The notes under the pieces are model-generated. The model saw only the letters and a program-made list of their open reading frames with translations. It made no database searches and was not told the origin of the DNA. Shown piece by piece: positions 1 to 8,404 of a stretch of 64,000 nt of DNA. Made by a program: the position numbers and the translations under genes. The stretch spans positions 222,582 to 286,581 of the forward strand of contig NZ_QJRL01000005.1 of NCBI RefSeq assembly GCF_003205205.1, in the 5' to 3' direction. This DNA comes from Pseudomonas sp. LB-090624. GTDB lineage: Bacteria > Pseudomonadota > Gammaproteobacteria > Pseudomonadales > Pseudomonadaceae. Position 1 is the first letter of the stretch. Each line of letters starts with the position of its first letter.

Positions 1-2
1 AC

Positions 3-128
<126 letters not shown>

Positions 129-158
129 CGCTGTCGGACCATAGTGGTGAGGTGTCTT

Positions 159-1100
159 ATGAATATTGTTTTTCTGGATGGGGCGAGCTTGCCGTATCCC
201 ATGGCGCGGCCCGCCCAGGCGTCGACCTGGACTGTGCGTGAAAGCACGTCGCAAGATGAACTGATTGGCGCCCTGGCCGGGGCAGACGTGGCAATCACCA
301 ACAAGGTGAAGCTCGGTCGAGTTCAGCTGGAGCAACTGCCAAATCTCAAGCTCATCTGTGTGGCCGCTACCGGGTATGACTGCGTCGATGTAGCTGCCTG
401 CAGGGATCTGGGGGTGACGGTCTGCAATGCACCTGCCTACTCGGCCAACAGCGTCGCTGAAGCCGTTATCGGCTCGATTTTCGCGCTGCGCAGAAGCCTT
501 TTTGAATATCGAGACTCCGCTACTTCGCGTTGGCCGACGTCCAACCATTTCTGTGTCCACGGCACCCCGATCCAAGACATCAAAGGATCGACCCTGGGCA
601 TTGTCGGCCGAGGCGATATTGGCAGCCGTGTGGCTCAACTGGCAGTGGGCTTGGATATCAATGTCATGTTTGCGGAACACCGCGGGGCGGCCCAGGTTCG
701 TGAAGGCTACGTACCCTTTGAAGCGATGCTCGAAGAGGCTGACGCGATCTCCCTGCATTGTCCTCTCACCCCGCAAACGCGGCATTTGATCGGCGCGGAA
801 CAACTCGCGCGAATGAAGCGTGGCGCATTGTTGATCAACACCGCGCGCGGGCCCTTGGTGAACGAGCAGGCTGTGCTTGCCGCTTTGCAGTCGGGGCATC
901 TTGGCGGCGCAGCATTGGATGTGCTCGATGTCGAGCCTCCCCAGGCCGATCACCCTCTGCTGAATGCAGAGCTGCCGAACTTGATCGTAACGCCACATGT
1001 GGGCTGGGCGAGTCAAAGCAGTGTCGCCCGCCTGGTCAATACCTTGCTCGCGAACATCGCTGCTTACGCATCGGACAAGGCAATCAACGTGGTGTCGTAA
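159..1100 (+). CDS. D-2-hydroxyacid dehydrogenase (glycerate dehydrogenase/hydroxypyruvate reductase type)
   Basis: NAD(P)-dependent cytoplasmic enzyme of 313 aa that should interconvert a D-2-hydroxyacid and its 2-oxoacid. A Rossmann motif GIVGRGDIGSRVA lies at about residues 147-158. The catalytic triad of the family is visible: Arg in NTARG (about 230), Glu in DVEPP (about 259) and His in TPHVGWAS (about 280). I chose ATG 159, preceded by GGTGAGG, over an in-frame GTG at 144. It sits 34 nt before a dicarboxylate symporter gene and probably shares its transcript. The closest named relatives are HprA-like glycerate dehydrogenases; the true substrate is not evident. Confidence 0.85.
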   Translation: MNIVFLDGASLPYPMARPAQASTWTVRESTSQDELIGALAGADVAITNKVKLGRVQLEQLPNLKLICVAATGYDCVDVAACRDLGVTVCNAPAYSANSVAEAVIGSIFALRRSLFEYRDSATSRWPTSNHFCVHGTPIQDIKGSTLGIVGRGDIGSRVAQLAVGLDINVMFAEHRGAAQVREGYVPFEAMLEEADAISLHCPLTPQTRHLIGAEQLARMKRGALLINTARGPLVNEQAVLAALQSGHLGGAALDVLDVEPPQADHPLLNAELPNLIVTPHVGWASQSSVARLVNTLLANIAAYASDKAINVVS

Positions 1101-1134
1101 ATCCCCTCAATCGAAAATCACAAGGTAGAGCGCC

Positions 1135-2433
1135 ATGACAAAAACAATCAGCTCTTCGGCCGACCTCCCTGACCTTCCTGTGGTCAAACGTAAGCCGTTT
1201 TATCATCATCTGTACGTTCAAGTGCTGGCCGCGATTTTGCTGGGTATCCTGCTCGGGCATGTCAGTCCAGGCCTGGGCGAACAGATGAAGCCGCTGGGTG
1301 ATACATTCATCAAGCTCATTAAAATGCTGATCGCGCCGATCATCTTCTGTACTGTCGTCAGCGGCATTGCTGGCATGCAGAACCTGAAAAAAATTGGTCG
1401 GATTGGCTTCAAGTCGCTGGTCTATTTCGAGGTTCTTACAACCTTGGCACTGATCATCGGCCTGGTGGGTGTGAACCTGTTCAAACCGGGCGTGGGGATG
1501 CATATCGACCCGTCTACGCTGGATGGCTCGGCGATTGCCAGTTACACAAAAGCCGCGCATGATCAATCCGTTGTCGGTTTCCTGACTCATATTGTGCCGA
1601 CCACTGTATTCGGCGCATTCAGTGAAGGCGACATTCTGCAAGTGTTGTTCATTTCGGTGCTGTTCGCTTTCGGCCTTCAATTGCTTGGCCCGATCGGCAA
1701 GCCGCTGCTGGATACGATCGACCTGGTCGCCCAAGCCTTCTTCCGCATGCTCAAAATCGTCATGTACGTGGCACCTCTGGGCGCCTTCGGCGGGATGGCA
1801 TTCACAATCGGCAAATACGGAATTGGCTCGCTGGCGTCGTATGGCCACCTGCTGATCTGCTATTACGTTACCGGTTTCGTCTTTGTCTTCGTGGTCCTGA
1901 ACATCGCTGCGCGGCTGGCAGGCTTCAGCCTCTGGAAGTTTTTGAAGTACATCCGTGAAGAGCTGGTTCTGGTACTCGGTACATCCTCTTCGGAGTCGGC
2001 ACTGCCCCGCCTGATGGGCAAACTGGAGAAGCTGGGCTGCGAAAAATCGACGGTTGGCCTGGTTGTTCCCTCCGGCTATTGCTTCAACCTCGATGGCAGC
2101 TGCATCAACATGACCGTGCTCGCGATTTTCATCGCGCAAGCACTGGATATCGATGTGTCGATTTATCACCAGGTCACGCTGCTGTTGATTCTCCTGTTGA
2201 CCTCAAAGGGGGCGGCGAGCGTGACCGGTGGCGCGTTCATCACGTTGGCAGCGACCCTTGGCTCTATCGATGTGATCCCGGCTGCAGGTCTCGTCCTGGT
2301 CCTGGGTGTATACCGCTTCATTTCCGAAGGTGGCGCCTTGATCAACGTTATTGGCAATGGTGTTGCAGCGCTCTTTGTGGCGCGTTGGGAAGGTGTGCTT
2401 GATCGGGAGCAGCTCAAACGAGAGCTGGGTTAG
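1135..2433 (+). CDS. dctA: C4-dicarboxylate transport protein DctA
   Basis: Sodium/proton-coupled inner-membrane symporter of the DAACS (SDF) family, 432 aa, full length for DctA. Visible signatures are the serine-rich re-entrant hairpin LGTSSSESALPRLM (about residues 280-293) and the substrate/cation region PSGYCFNLDGSCINM (about 310-324). Hydrophobic segments run along the chain as expected for eight helices plus two hairpins. The start ATG follows AAGGTAGAG. It lies between a hydroxyacid dehydrogenase and a CoA-transferase, suggesting import of a dicarboxylate (succinate/malate/fumarate or a methylated analogue) used in the same module. Confidence 0.93.
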   Translation: MTKTISSSADLPDLPVVKRKPFYHHLYVQVLAAILLGILLGHVSPGLGEQMKPLGDTFIKLIKMLIAPIIFCTVVSGIAGMQNLKKIGRIGFKSLVYFEVLTTLALIIGLVGVNLFKPGVGMHIDPSTLDGSAIASYTKAAHDQSVVGFLTHIVPTTVFGAFSEGDILQVLFISVLFAFGLQLLGPIGKPLLDTIDLVAQAFFRMLKIVMYVAPLGAFGGMAFTIGKYGIGSLASYGHLLICYYVTGFVFVFVVLNIAARLAGFSLWKFLKYIREELVLVLGTSSSESALPRLMGKLEKLGCEKSTVGLVVPSGYCFNLDGSCINMTVLAIFIAQALDIDVSIYHQVTLLLILLLTSKGAASVTGGAFITLAATLGSIDVIPAAGLVLVLGVYRFISEGGALINVIGNGVAALFVARWEGVLDREQLKRELG

Positions 2434-2442
2434 GTTTGCGTT

Positions 2443-2486
2443 CCGGCTCTGTGCTCGCCAACCACGCTAGGTGAGCATGGAGCCGG
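2443..2486 (+). terminator. Imperfect 14-bp hairpin between dctA and the CoA-transferase gene
   Basis: Arms CCGGCTC-T-GTGCTC (2443-2456) and GAGCAT-G-GAGCCGG (2473-2486) can pair almost throughout, with a 16-nt loop. No T-run follows, so it looks like an attenuator or mRNA-stabilising stem rather than a strong terminator. An alternative upstream start (GTG 2471) for the next gene would lie inside this stem, which supports the later start. Confidence 0.45.
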
Positions 2487-2518
2487 CTCGCGACGTTTTG
2501 AAATCTTGCGAGGGCCAC

Positions 2519-3748
2519 ATGCCTTATCCGTTTCTGCAAGGTGTGAGTGTTGTCGAAAGCTCCGCTTTCGTGCCTGCACCGCTAGCAGGGCTAGCCTTGG
2601 CCCAATTTGGAGCCGATGTCATCCGCATAGATGCCATTGGTGGTGGAATCGACTACCGACGAGCACCCCGCGTACCTGACAGTGGCCGCAGCCTGTTCTG
2701 GGCGTCGCTCAACGCTGGAAAGCGCTCTCTGGCGATCGATTTTCGCCGACCAGAAGCCCGCGAGCTGGTGCAGGAGCTGGTATGTCGGACGGGCAATCTG
2801 CTCACTAACCGAGCTGCATCCTGGTTGAACCACAGCCTGCTGGTCGAGCGCAGGCACGACTTGATTTCTTGCCTGATCGAAGGAAACCCTGACGGGTCTT
2901 CAGTGATGGAGTGCACGCTGAGTAGTGCCACGGGTTTTCCGATGCTCGCTCGAGAAAACCAATGCGCAAGGCCAGTCAACAGCCAGCTACCGGCTTGGGA
3001 TGTGGTCACGGCATACCAGGCAGCGTTTGCGTTTCTGGGGGCAATCAACCGTCGATTGGTGCGCGGTGAAGGGGCTTTGATCAAAATCGCGATGTCGGAT
3101 GTGGCGTTTTCGACAATGTCGCATTTGGGGCTGCTAGCGGAAGCTGAGGTGCTCGATCGCGATCGGGGGGCAGTTGGAAACCATATCTATGGTGCGTTTG
3201 GGCGCGACTTTGAGACTGCCGATGGGCAGCGGTTGATGGTCGCTGCTATCACTGCCTCCCAATGGCATTCTCTGATTAGCTGCTGTGGCGTTGGCGGTCA
3301 AATAGGGCAATTGGAGGCGCAGCTCAACCTGGATTTCAATGATGAAATGCAGCGCTACGCGGGGAGGGAGTCGATCGTCGCTTTATTGGAGCCGTGGTTC
3401 CGTAGCCGCTCTTTTGCAGAGGTCGGACAGCGCCTGGATCAATTCAAAGTGTCTTGGGGTAAATACTCAAGTGTGAAGCAACTGCTCAATGATGACCCAC
3501 GCGTCGGCTTGAGCAATCCCATCTTCGAGACGCTGGCCACCGAGGGCGTAGGCACTCACATCAGTGCCAAGCTGGCTGCCAGGTTCGAAGGGCTGGAGAG
3601 TACTCCAAATTCACCTGCTCCGTTGCTGGGCACGCATACAGACGAGGTGCTGCATGACGTCCTGGGCTTGTCTGGAATCGAAATAGCACGGCTGCATGAC
3701 TCGGGGGTCGTGGCTGGGCCAGACGCCGATCCATTTGCCCGCGTGTAG
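2519..3748 (+). CDS. CaiB/BaiF (family III) CoA-transferase, mesaconyl-CoA C1-C4 CoA transferase-like
   Basis: Predicted 409-aa cytoplasmic CoA-transferase. The N-terminus (GVSVVESSAFVPAPLAG, then AQFGADVIRID) is the classical family III opening. The segment LPAWDVVTAYQAAFAFLG carries an Asp at about residue 161 in the position of the catalytic aspartate. The stretches YGAFGRDFETADGQRLMV and LGTHTDEVL are also family signatures. Overall pattern and length recall 2-methylfumaryl(mesaconyl)-CoA C1-C4 intramolecular transferases (Mct) more than formyl- or carnitine-CoA transferases. ATG 2519 follows GCGAGGG. With DctA next door, a dicarboxylyl-CoA substrate is plausible; this is inference. Confidence 0.75.
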   Translation: MPYPFLQGVSVVESSAFVPAPLAGLALAQFGADVIRIDAIGGGIDYRRAPRVPDSGRSLFWASLNAGKRSLAIDFRRPEARELVQELVCRTGNLLTNRAASWLNHSLLVERRHDLISCLIEGNPDGSSVMECTLSSATGFPMLARENQCARPVNSQLPAWDVVTAYQAAFAFLGAINRRLVRGEGALIKIAMSDVAFSTMSHLGLLAEAEVLDRDRGAVGNHIYGAFGRDFETADGQRLMVAAITASQWHSLISCCGVGGQIGQLEAQLNLDFNDEMQRYAGRESIVALLEPWFRSRSFAEVGQRLDQFKVSWGKYSSVKQLLNDDPRVGLSNPIFETLATEGVGTHISAKLAARFEGLESTPNSPAPLLGTHTDEVLHDVLGLSGIEIARLHDSGVVAGPDADPFARV

Positions 3749-3788
3749 GGCACGTTAACCGTCTTCGCTTTGTTGGTCGCAAAGCAAA

Positions 3789-3820
3789 GGGGCCATCTTG
3801 TATTGATGGCCCCTTTTTTT
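3789..3820 (+). terminator. Rho-independent terminator, probably bidirectional
   Basis: Perfect 9-bp stem GGGGCCATC (3789-3797) / GATGGCCCC (3805-3813) with a 7-nt loop, followed by seven T (3814-3820). An AAA stretch precedes the left arm, so it also works on the minus strand. It separates the convergent CoA-transferase and FMN dehydrogenase genes. Confidence 0.93.
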
Positions 3821-3849
3821 CATTCATGTGCGCGCACCTCGGCCTGGCG

Positions 3850-5010
3850 TTACAGTGCTCGCACGGCGGCTGCATTCAAGTCCGACAGGTTGGGGACACC
3901 GAGCAAGCCGAGATCACGCTTTATCTCGGCACAAACCAGCTCGATTGCACGTGAGACGCCGGCTTCGCCTGCAATGCACGCTGCATAGTTGAAAGGTCTG
4001 CCAATGAAGACGGCTTTTGCCCCAAGGCTCATTGCTTTGATGACATCGGTGCCACGACGTACGCCACTGTCCAGCATCACTGTTACATCGGGCACTGCTT
4101 CTACGATCTGTGGCAGCACCAGTAGTGGCGGTACGCTGCCATCGAGTTGGCGCCCGCCGTGGTTTGAGACGATGATGCCATCGACACCGATCGATCTCGC
4201 TTTCACCGCATCCTGTGGATTGAGGATGCCCTTGATGACGAGCGGGCCCTGCCATCGAGCCCGAATCCTTGCGACATGTTCCCAGTTCAAATGGCCTCGA
4301 TCCGAGAAGTCGCGCAACACATTCTTCGACATGATAGGCGTGCCGCGGGTCGCATAGTTGTTCTCGAAGTGGGGCATGCCATGGTGATACAGCGTTTTCA
4401 GGAAAGTGCCGAACAACCAGCGCGGATGCGTGATGCCTTCCAGCGCAAGTCGCAAGCTGGGCCTCAGAGGCGTCGAGAAGCCAGCCTTGATATTGTTTTC
4501 TCTGTTGGCCGCGACGGGGGTATCGACCGTAAGCACAAGCGTGCGAACGCCTGCTGCAGCGATTCTGTCAATCAGCGCATCAATTTGCGCCTCATTCCCC
4601 GGCAGATATGCCTGAAACCAGGTTGAGGGTGCCTTTTCAATCACCTCTTCCAGACGGATCAGTGAGGATCCGCTCATGATGCTGGGTAGGGCAGCCCGCT
4701 CAGCAGCCTTGGCGAGCGTCACATCACCGCGGTAACTGGTCAGAGCAGCTATCCCCATCGGCGCGATACCAACAGGGGCAGCGTAGGCTTCGCCGAACAG
4801 CTCGATGGACATGTCGATCCGGGAAACGTTGACCAGCACATTGGGTACGAACCCGTACTCGCCGAACGCTGCCTGATTGGCCTTTACCGACACCTCGTCT
4901 TCCACGGCGCCCGATACGTAGGCATAGAGGGGCCCTGGCAGGCGCTTGCGGGCGACCGCTTCAAAATCGTGCAAGGATAGAAACCGGTTGAGATTGCTCA
5001 CGTTCGACAC
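3850..5010 (-). CDS. FMN-dependent L-2-hydroxyacid dehydrogenase/oxidase (LldD/glycolate oxidase family)
   Basis: Single-domain TIM-barrel flavoenzyme of 386 aa oxidising an L-2-hydroxyacid to the 2-oxoacid. The hallmark SNHGGRQLDGS lies at residues 282-292, with catalytic His284 and substrate-binding Arg287. Lys260 in VIKGI, Tyr135 in WFQAYLP and the FMN phosphate loop DSGVRRGTDV (314-323) are also present. There is no signal peptide or heme domain. It is transcribed away from a LysR regulator, from which it is probably controlled. Lactate, mandelate or a longer hydroxyacid are all possible; the D-2-hydroxyacid dehydrogenase in the same module suggests handling of both stereoisomers. Confidence 0.88.
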   Translation of the reverse strand: MSNVSNLNRFLSLHDFEAVARKRLPGPLYAYVSGAVEDEVSVKANQAAFGEYGFVPNVLVNVSRIDMSIELFGEAYAAPVGIAPMGIAALTSYRGDVTLAKAAERAALPSIMSGSSLIRLEEVIEKAPSTWFQAYLPGNEAQIDALIDRIAAAGVRTLVLTVDTPVAANRENNIKAGFSTPLRPSLRLALEGITHPRWLFGTFLKTLYHHGMPHFENNYATRGTPIMSKNVLRDFSDRGHLNWEHVARIRARWQGPLVIKGILNPQDAVKARSIGVDGIIVSNHGGRQLDGSVPPLLVLPQIVEAVPDVTVMLDSGVRRGTDVIKAMSLGAKAVFIGRPFNYAACIAGEAGVSRAIELVCAEIKRDLGLLGVPNLSDLNAAAVRAL

Positions 5011-5045
5011 TCACTTCTGCAGACGGTTTTAATTATGAGGGTCAC

Positions 5046-5066
5046 GGTAAAGCCAGAACGTTTACC
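5046..5066. promoter_or_regulatory. Small dyad in the hydroxyacid dehydrogenase/lysR divergent region
   Basis: GGTAAA (5046-5051) and TTTACC (5061-5066) form a 6-bp inverted repeat around GCCAGAACG, close to the 5' end of the minus-strand FMN dehydrogenase gene. The block TAAAGCCAGA inside it recurs at 6066-6075, in the next promoter region. Candidate LysR-family binding element. Confidence 0.4.
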
Positions 5067-5069
5067 ATT

Positions 5070-5103
5070 AAAGCGAATTAATTTATTCTTTTTTGTTCGC
5101 TTT
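5070..5103. promoter_or_regulatory. Inverted repeat AAAGCGAA-N18-TTCGCTTT, copy 1 (candidate LysR operator)
   Basis: Arms AAAGCGAA (5070-5077) and TTCGCTTT (5096-5103) are perfect reverse complements separated by 18 AT-rich bases. The site sits between the divergent FMN dehydrogenase and lysR genes. The same arms with the same 18-nt spacing occur again at 6056-6089, before the MFS gene. Confidence 0.65.
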
Positions 5104-5125
5104 TATGAAATAGAAGGGGTGTTCG

Positions 5126-6031
5126 ATGACCTTGAAGCAACTGGAAGCCTTTTATTGGGCTGCCACCTGTTCCAGCTTCGCCATAGCTGCGAATCGGCTC
5201 AATATTTCAGTTTCCTCCCTCTCCAAACGGATCGTTGAACTGGAAGGGGCGCTGGGGACGGAGCTGTTCAATCGCTCATCCCGAAATGCGGCGGTCACCC
5301 CTGCCGCGCAACATTTGCTCCCTCACGCACGGGACCTGCTCACTCACGCAGGCCGCTTCCTGGACATGGCGAAGAGCAGTTCCACAATCGAGGGCCGATG
5401 CCGGTTTGGCGTTGGCGAGTTGACCGGCCTTACCTGGTTGCCTTCCATGATGGCAGCGATGCAAGCCGAACATCCAAACCTGCTGATGGAGCCCACTGTC
5501 AGCGTAGGCATGAAGATCGAGATGGCACTGGCGAATGCCGAGCTTGATTTCGCGCTGATTGCGGGCCCCTCGACACGGCCTGGCATTTCCTCTCACATTA
5601 TTGGAACTGCCGAGTTCACCTGGGTAAGCCGCAAGGTGCTGACGTCAGGGCGCGATGTCAGTGCCATTGGCCTGGAGGACTTGCCCTCACTCCCCCTGGT
5701 GAGCCTCCCTGCTAGCGCAGGGACCGTGAGAATTCTCGACGATTGGCTGGCCGATCACGGCGTTACGCCGGAGCGCTCGATCATCTGTGAAAACTGGGGC
5801 GCAGTGGCAGGCTTGATTCATCACGGTCTTGGCCTGGGCTTCCTGCCGCGAGCGTGGGCCGAAGCACTCATCGCGAAGGGGGCCCTGGTTGCGCTCGATT
5901 CATTCCCGGCCCTGCGGCCGCTTCAATACACTTTCCAGTGGCGTCGTGACGATACACGCCCGTTGATAGAACAAGCGCGTTCACTGGCCATCAAGACCCT
6001 GAACTTCAGCGCGCCCGCCGGCCTGGTGTAA
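5126..6031 (+). CDS. LysR-family transcriptional regulator
   Basis: 301-aa LTTR. The N-terminal winged HTH opens with MTLKQLEAFYWAATCSSF and includes the recognition region ISVSSLSKRIVELE (about residues 28-41) and the ELFNRSSRNAAVTPA wing. The rest is a periplasmic-binding-protein-like effector domain. ATG 5126 follows AGAAGGGG. It diverges from the FMN hydroxyacid dehydrogenase and precedes an MFS permease and an RraA-type aldolase, so it most likely controls both sides. Inverted repeats with identical arms in both flanking promoter regions fit that role. The inducer is unknown. Confidence 0.9.
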   Translation: MTLKQLEAFYWAATCSSFAIAANRLNISVSSLSKRIVELEGALGTELFNRSSRNAAVTPAAQHLLPHARDLLTHAGRFLDMAKSSSTIEGRCRFGVGELTGLTWLPSMMAAMQAEHPNLLMEPTVSVGMKIEMALANAELDFALIAGPSTRPGISSHIIGTAEFTWVSRKVLTSGRDVSAIGLEDLPSLPLVSLPASAGTVRILDDWLADHGVTPERSIICENWGAVAGLIHHGLGLGFLPRAWAEALIAKGALVALDSFPALRPLQYTFQWRRDDTRPLIEQARSLAIKTLNFSAPAGLV

Positions 6032-6053
6032 GTAAGCGCACCTCAATGTTTCC

Positions 6054-6091
6054 AAAAAGCGAACATAAAGCCAGAGAAAAATTCGCTTTTT
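6054..6091. promoter_or_regulatory. Inverted repeat AAAGCGAA-N18-TTCGCTTT, copy 2 (extended arms)
   Basis: Arms AAAAAGCGAA (6054-6063) and TTCGCTTTTT (6082-6091) are a perfect 10-bp inverted repeat. The core arms and the 18-nt spacing match the copy at 5070-5103 exactly, while the spacer sequence differs. It lies about 60 nt before the MFS start, the right place for an operator or activator site. Confidence 0.65.
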
Positions 6092-6149
6092 CTTCAATAA
6101 ATGGCGTCGGAGAATCGAGCTAACAAAAAAAATCAGAAAGGTAGGCCAC

Positions 6150-7493
6150 ATGTCCAACTTGAAACTGGATGTGCCTCAAGTGGTGAAGCCAACGCGTTTT
6201 CGTTGGATCGTCGCAGGCATGATATTCCTCGTTTACACAATCGCTGCCGCGGACCGGGCCAACCTTGGCGTTGCCCTTCCATTCATACGTAAAGAGTTCG
6301 AGATGTCCAATACGGAGGCAGGGGCACTGATCAGCCTGTTCCTGCTGGCCTACGCCTTGGCTCAGCTACCATCAGGATTTGCCTCGAGCCGGTTTGGCGT
6401 CAGAAAGATTCTTCCGGGTGCGATGATCGCAACTTCTTTGTTCACCGGTTTGGTGGGCACGGTAAGTTCGGTCATCGCCTTGAAAATTTATCGCGTGGGC
6501 TTGGGCCTTGCGGAGGGGCCGCTTCCTATCGGGATGACGTCCACCATCAACAACTGGTTTCCAGCTAGAGAGAAGGGCACGGCGACGGGTATTTTCCTGT
6601 CGGCAGTAAAGTTTGGACCGGTTATCGTTCCTCCATTGTGCGCCGTGATCATTGCAGTGTGGGGTTGGCGGGAAATCTTTTACTTCTTCGCTATTCCAGG
6701 GATCGTCCTGTCTATCGCCTGGTATTTCCTGATCACCAACACACCTTCCGAAAGCCGGTTCGTCAACAAGGCCGAGCTGGAATACATCGAGCATGACGAG
6801 GCGGTCGACAAGCCATCGCAGGCAGGTGCTACCGCCCCAGCGCGTCGGCGTGATTTCAGGATGCTGGATCGCTTCATCCGGGCGCGTCGTGAAGAACCGC
6901 TCGATACCAACCGCAGGGTGTTCAGATCCTGGAACATTTGGGGGTGCGCGCTGGGTTACTGCTTCCAGCTTGGCATTTCGAGCGTACTGCTGGCCTGGAT
7001 TCCCACATACCTTGTGACGGTCAAAAACTATTCGCTGATGAACATGGGGCTGGTTTCAGCAGCACCCTGGGTCGGCGCTGTGATCGGCAACATTCTCGGC
7101 GGTTTCCTTTCTGACCGAGTGCTGGGCGGGCGCCGCAAACCAGGCATGATGCTGTCTGCCTTGGCTACAGCGGTCATGATGTATTTGTTGATCAATTCCC
7201 CAGCAGACCCGCTTCAGTACGGCATGCTGTTGCTACTCACCGGGATTTTGCTCAGCGTTGGCTACTCGTCCTACATGGTCTATCCCATGGGCCTGGCCAC
7301 CAAGAAGACTTTCCCTATCTCCAGTGCCGTCGTGAACATGGGTGGGCAATTAGGCGGGGCAGCGACGCCTCTGATTACCGGCATCCTCCTCGACAGCCTT
7401 GGCTGGAACTACGTCTTCCTCTTCATGGCGATCAGTTCGCTCCTCAGCTTCGTGATCTTGCTCACGATATCCGAGCCCCTGGAACAGCAGTAG
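6150..7493 (+). CDS. MFS permease, anion:cation symporter (ACS) type
   Basis: Inner-membrane transporter, 447 aa, about 12 helices with a hydrophilic central loop (roughly residues 205-260). The N-terminal half has the ACS signature order: AADRANLGVALPFI in helix 1, then a helix 2-3 loop with FGVRKILPGA, then YRVGLGLAEGPLPIG. Members usually import organic acids such as hexuronates, galactonate, phthalate or tartrate. ATG 6150 is preceded by AAGGTAGG. A candidate operator lies at 6054-6091 and the RraA-like gene follows after 77 nt, so the two likely form an operon under the LysR regulator. Confidence 0.88.
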   Translation: MSNLKLDVPQVVKPTRFRWIVAGMIFLVYTIAAADRANLGVALPFIRKEFEMSNTEAGALISLFLLAYALAQLPSGFASSRFGVRKILPGAMIATSLFTGLVGTVSSVIALKIYRVGLGLAEGPLPIGMTSTINNWFPAREKGTATGIFLSAVKFGPVIVPPLCAVIIAVWGWREIFYFFAIPGIVLSIAWYFLITNTPSESRFVNKAELEYIEHDEAVDKPSQAGATAPARRRDFRMLDRFIRARREEPLDTNRRVFRSWNIWGCALGYCFQLGISSVLLAWIPTYLVTVKNYSLMNMGLVSAAPWVGAVIGNILGGFLSDRVLGGRRKPGMMLSALATAVMMYLLINSPADPLQYGMLLLLTGILLSVGYSSYMVYPMGLATKKTFPISSAVVNMGGQLGGAATPLITGILLDSLGWNYVFLFMAISSLLSFVILLTISEPLEQQ

Positions 7494-7570
7494 TGCGCGT
7501 GGGCGCTCAAGCATGGGCGCCCACTTCAGCTGGCTGGAACCCCCCTCTCACCATTATTGGAGTTGATCAA

Positions 7571-8215
7571 ATGTCCTTGATCGGTCACCGAGTGAACCCG
7601 TGCCCACCTCTAGCCGACGTCGCAATCATCGAGGCGTTCAAGCGCGTGGTAACGCCGCACATAAGCGACAATCTGGCCCGGCATATAGGCGTACGTGGCC
7701 TCACGCGCATGAACACGAAAGGGAAGCTTGTCGGCACGGCCCTGACCATCAAGACCCGCCCTGGCGACAATCTGTATATTTACAAAGCGCTCCCGTTGAT
7801 TCGACCAGGCCACGTATTGGTGATTGATGCCCAAGGCGATACCAATAACGCCGTCATCGGCGAATTGATAAAACTGTATGCAGAGTCAAAAGGCTGCGTA
7901 GGTTACGTGGTCGACGGCGCCATCCGCGATGTGGCAGCCTTCGACGCCACACCGCTGTATGCGCGAGCGGTGACACACTGCGGGCCGTATAAGTCCGGGC
8001 CTGGAGAAATCAATGTGCCGGTCAGCATTGGTGGGCAGATCATCAGCCCGGGTGACATCATCGTTGGCGATGAAGACGGTGTCGTCAGTTTCCCGCAAGC
8101 GGATGCCGTACAAATTCTGAAACTGGCGCAAGCCCACGAGGCGCTTGAAGAACGTGTGAAAGCTGAAATTGCCAGTGGCAGTGAAGCCCAAAGCTGGCTC
8201 GATAAATACCTCTGA
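7571..8215 (+). CDS. RraA-family protein, 4-hydroxy-4-methyl-2-oxoglutarate aldolase-like
   Basis: 214-aa protein of the RraA/demethylmenaquinone-methyltransferase-like fold. The motif VVDGAIRDVAAF (about residues 114-125) supplies the conserved G-x-x-R-D of class II HMG/CHA pyruvate aldolases, and GDIIVGDEDGVVSFP (about 160-174) is the second family signature. I take ATG 7571, preceded by TTGGAG, rather than in-frame codons from 7493. Genuine RraA RNase E inhibitors share the fold but lack the catalytic Arg-Asp and sit in different contexts. Here an aldol cleavage giving pyruvate or oxaloacetate fits the organic-acid module. Confidence 0.8.
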   Translation: MSLIGHRVNPCPPLADVAIIEAFKRVVTPHISDNLARHIGVRGLTRMNTKGKLVGTALTIKTRPGDNLYIYKALPLIRPGHVLVIDAQGDTNNAVIGELIKLYAESKGCVGYVVDGAIRDVAAFDATPLYARAVTHCGPYKSGPGEINVPVSIGGQIISPGDIIVGDEDGVVSFPQADAVQILKLAQAHEALEERVKAEIASGSEAQSWLDKYL

Positions 8216-8297
8216 GATTCGTTGGGCTTCGAACACCGGCTGCAGCAACAGCCCTGCCATAGCTGGCCGGAAAAGCCCGAATCCTGGCCTGGCATGC

Positions 8298-8329
8298 ACC
8301 GGCGTCGGCCAGCGGACCCCGACGCCGGT
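8298..8329. terminator. GC-rich hairpin between convergent genes
   Basis: Perfect 11-bp stem ACCGGCGTCGG (8298-8308) / CCGACGCCGGT (8319-8329) with a 10-nt loop and no T-run. It sits between the convergent RraA-like and cytochrome genes and probably ends both transcripts. The remaining 8216-8404 spacer shows nothing else. Confidence 0.6.
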
Positions 8330-8404
8330 CAGTCTAATGGGTGCAAGGCTTCAGCCGGCCGGTAGAAGAAGACGCTCACGTGCAAGGTGTCGCCTGATCG
8401 TGGC

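Noticed and set aside
2471..2518. Upstream GTG start for the CoA-transferase gene
   Set aside because: It falls inside a 14-bp hairpin and the extra 16 residues are not family-like; ATG 2519 has a good ribosome site.
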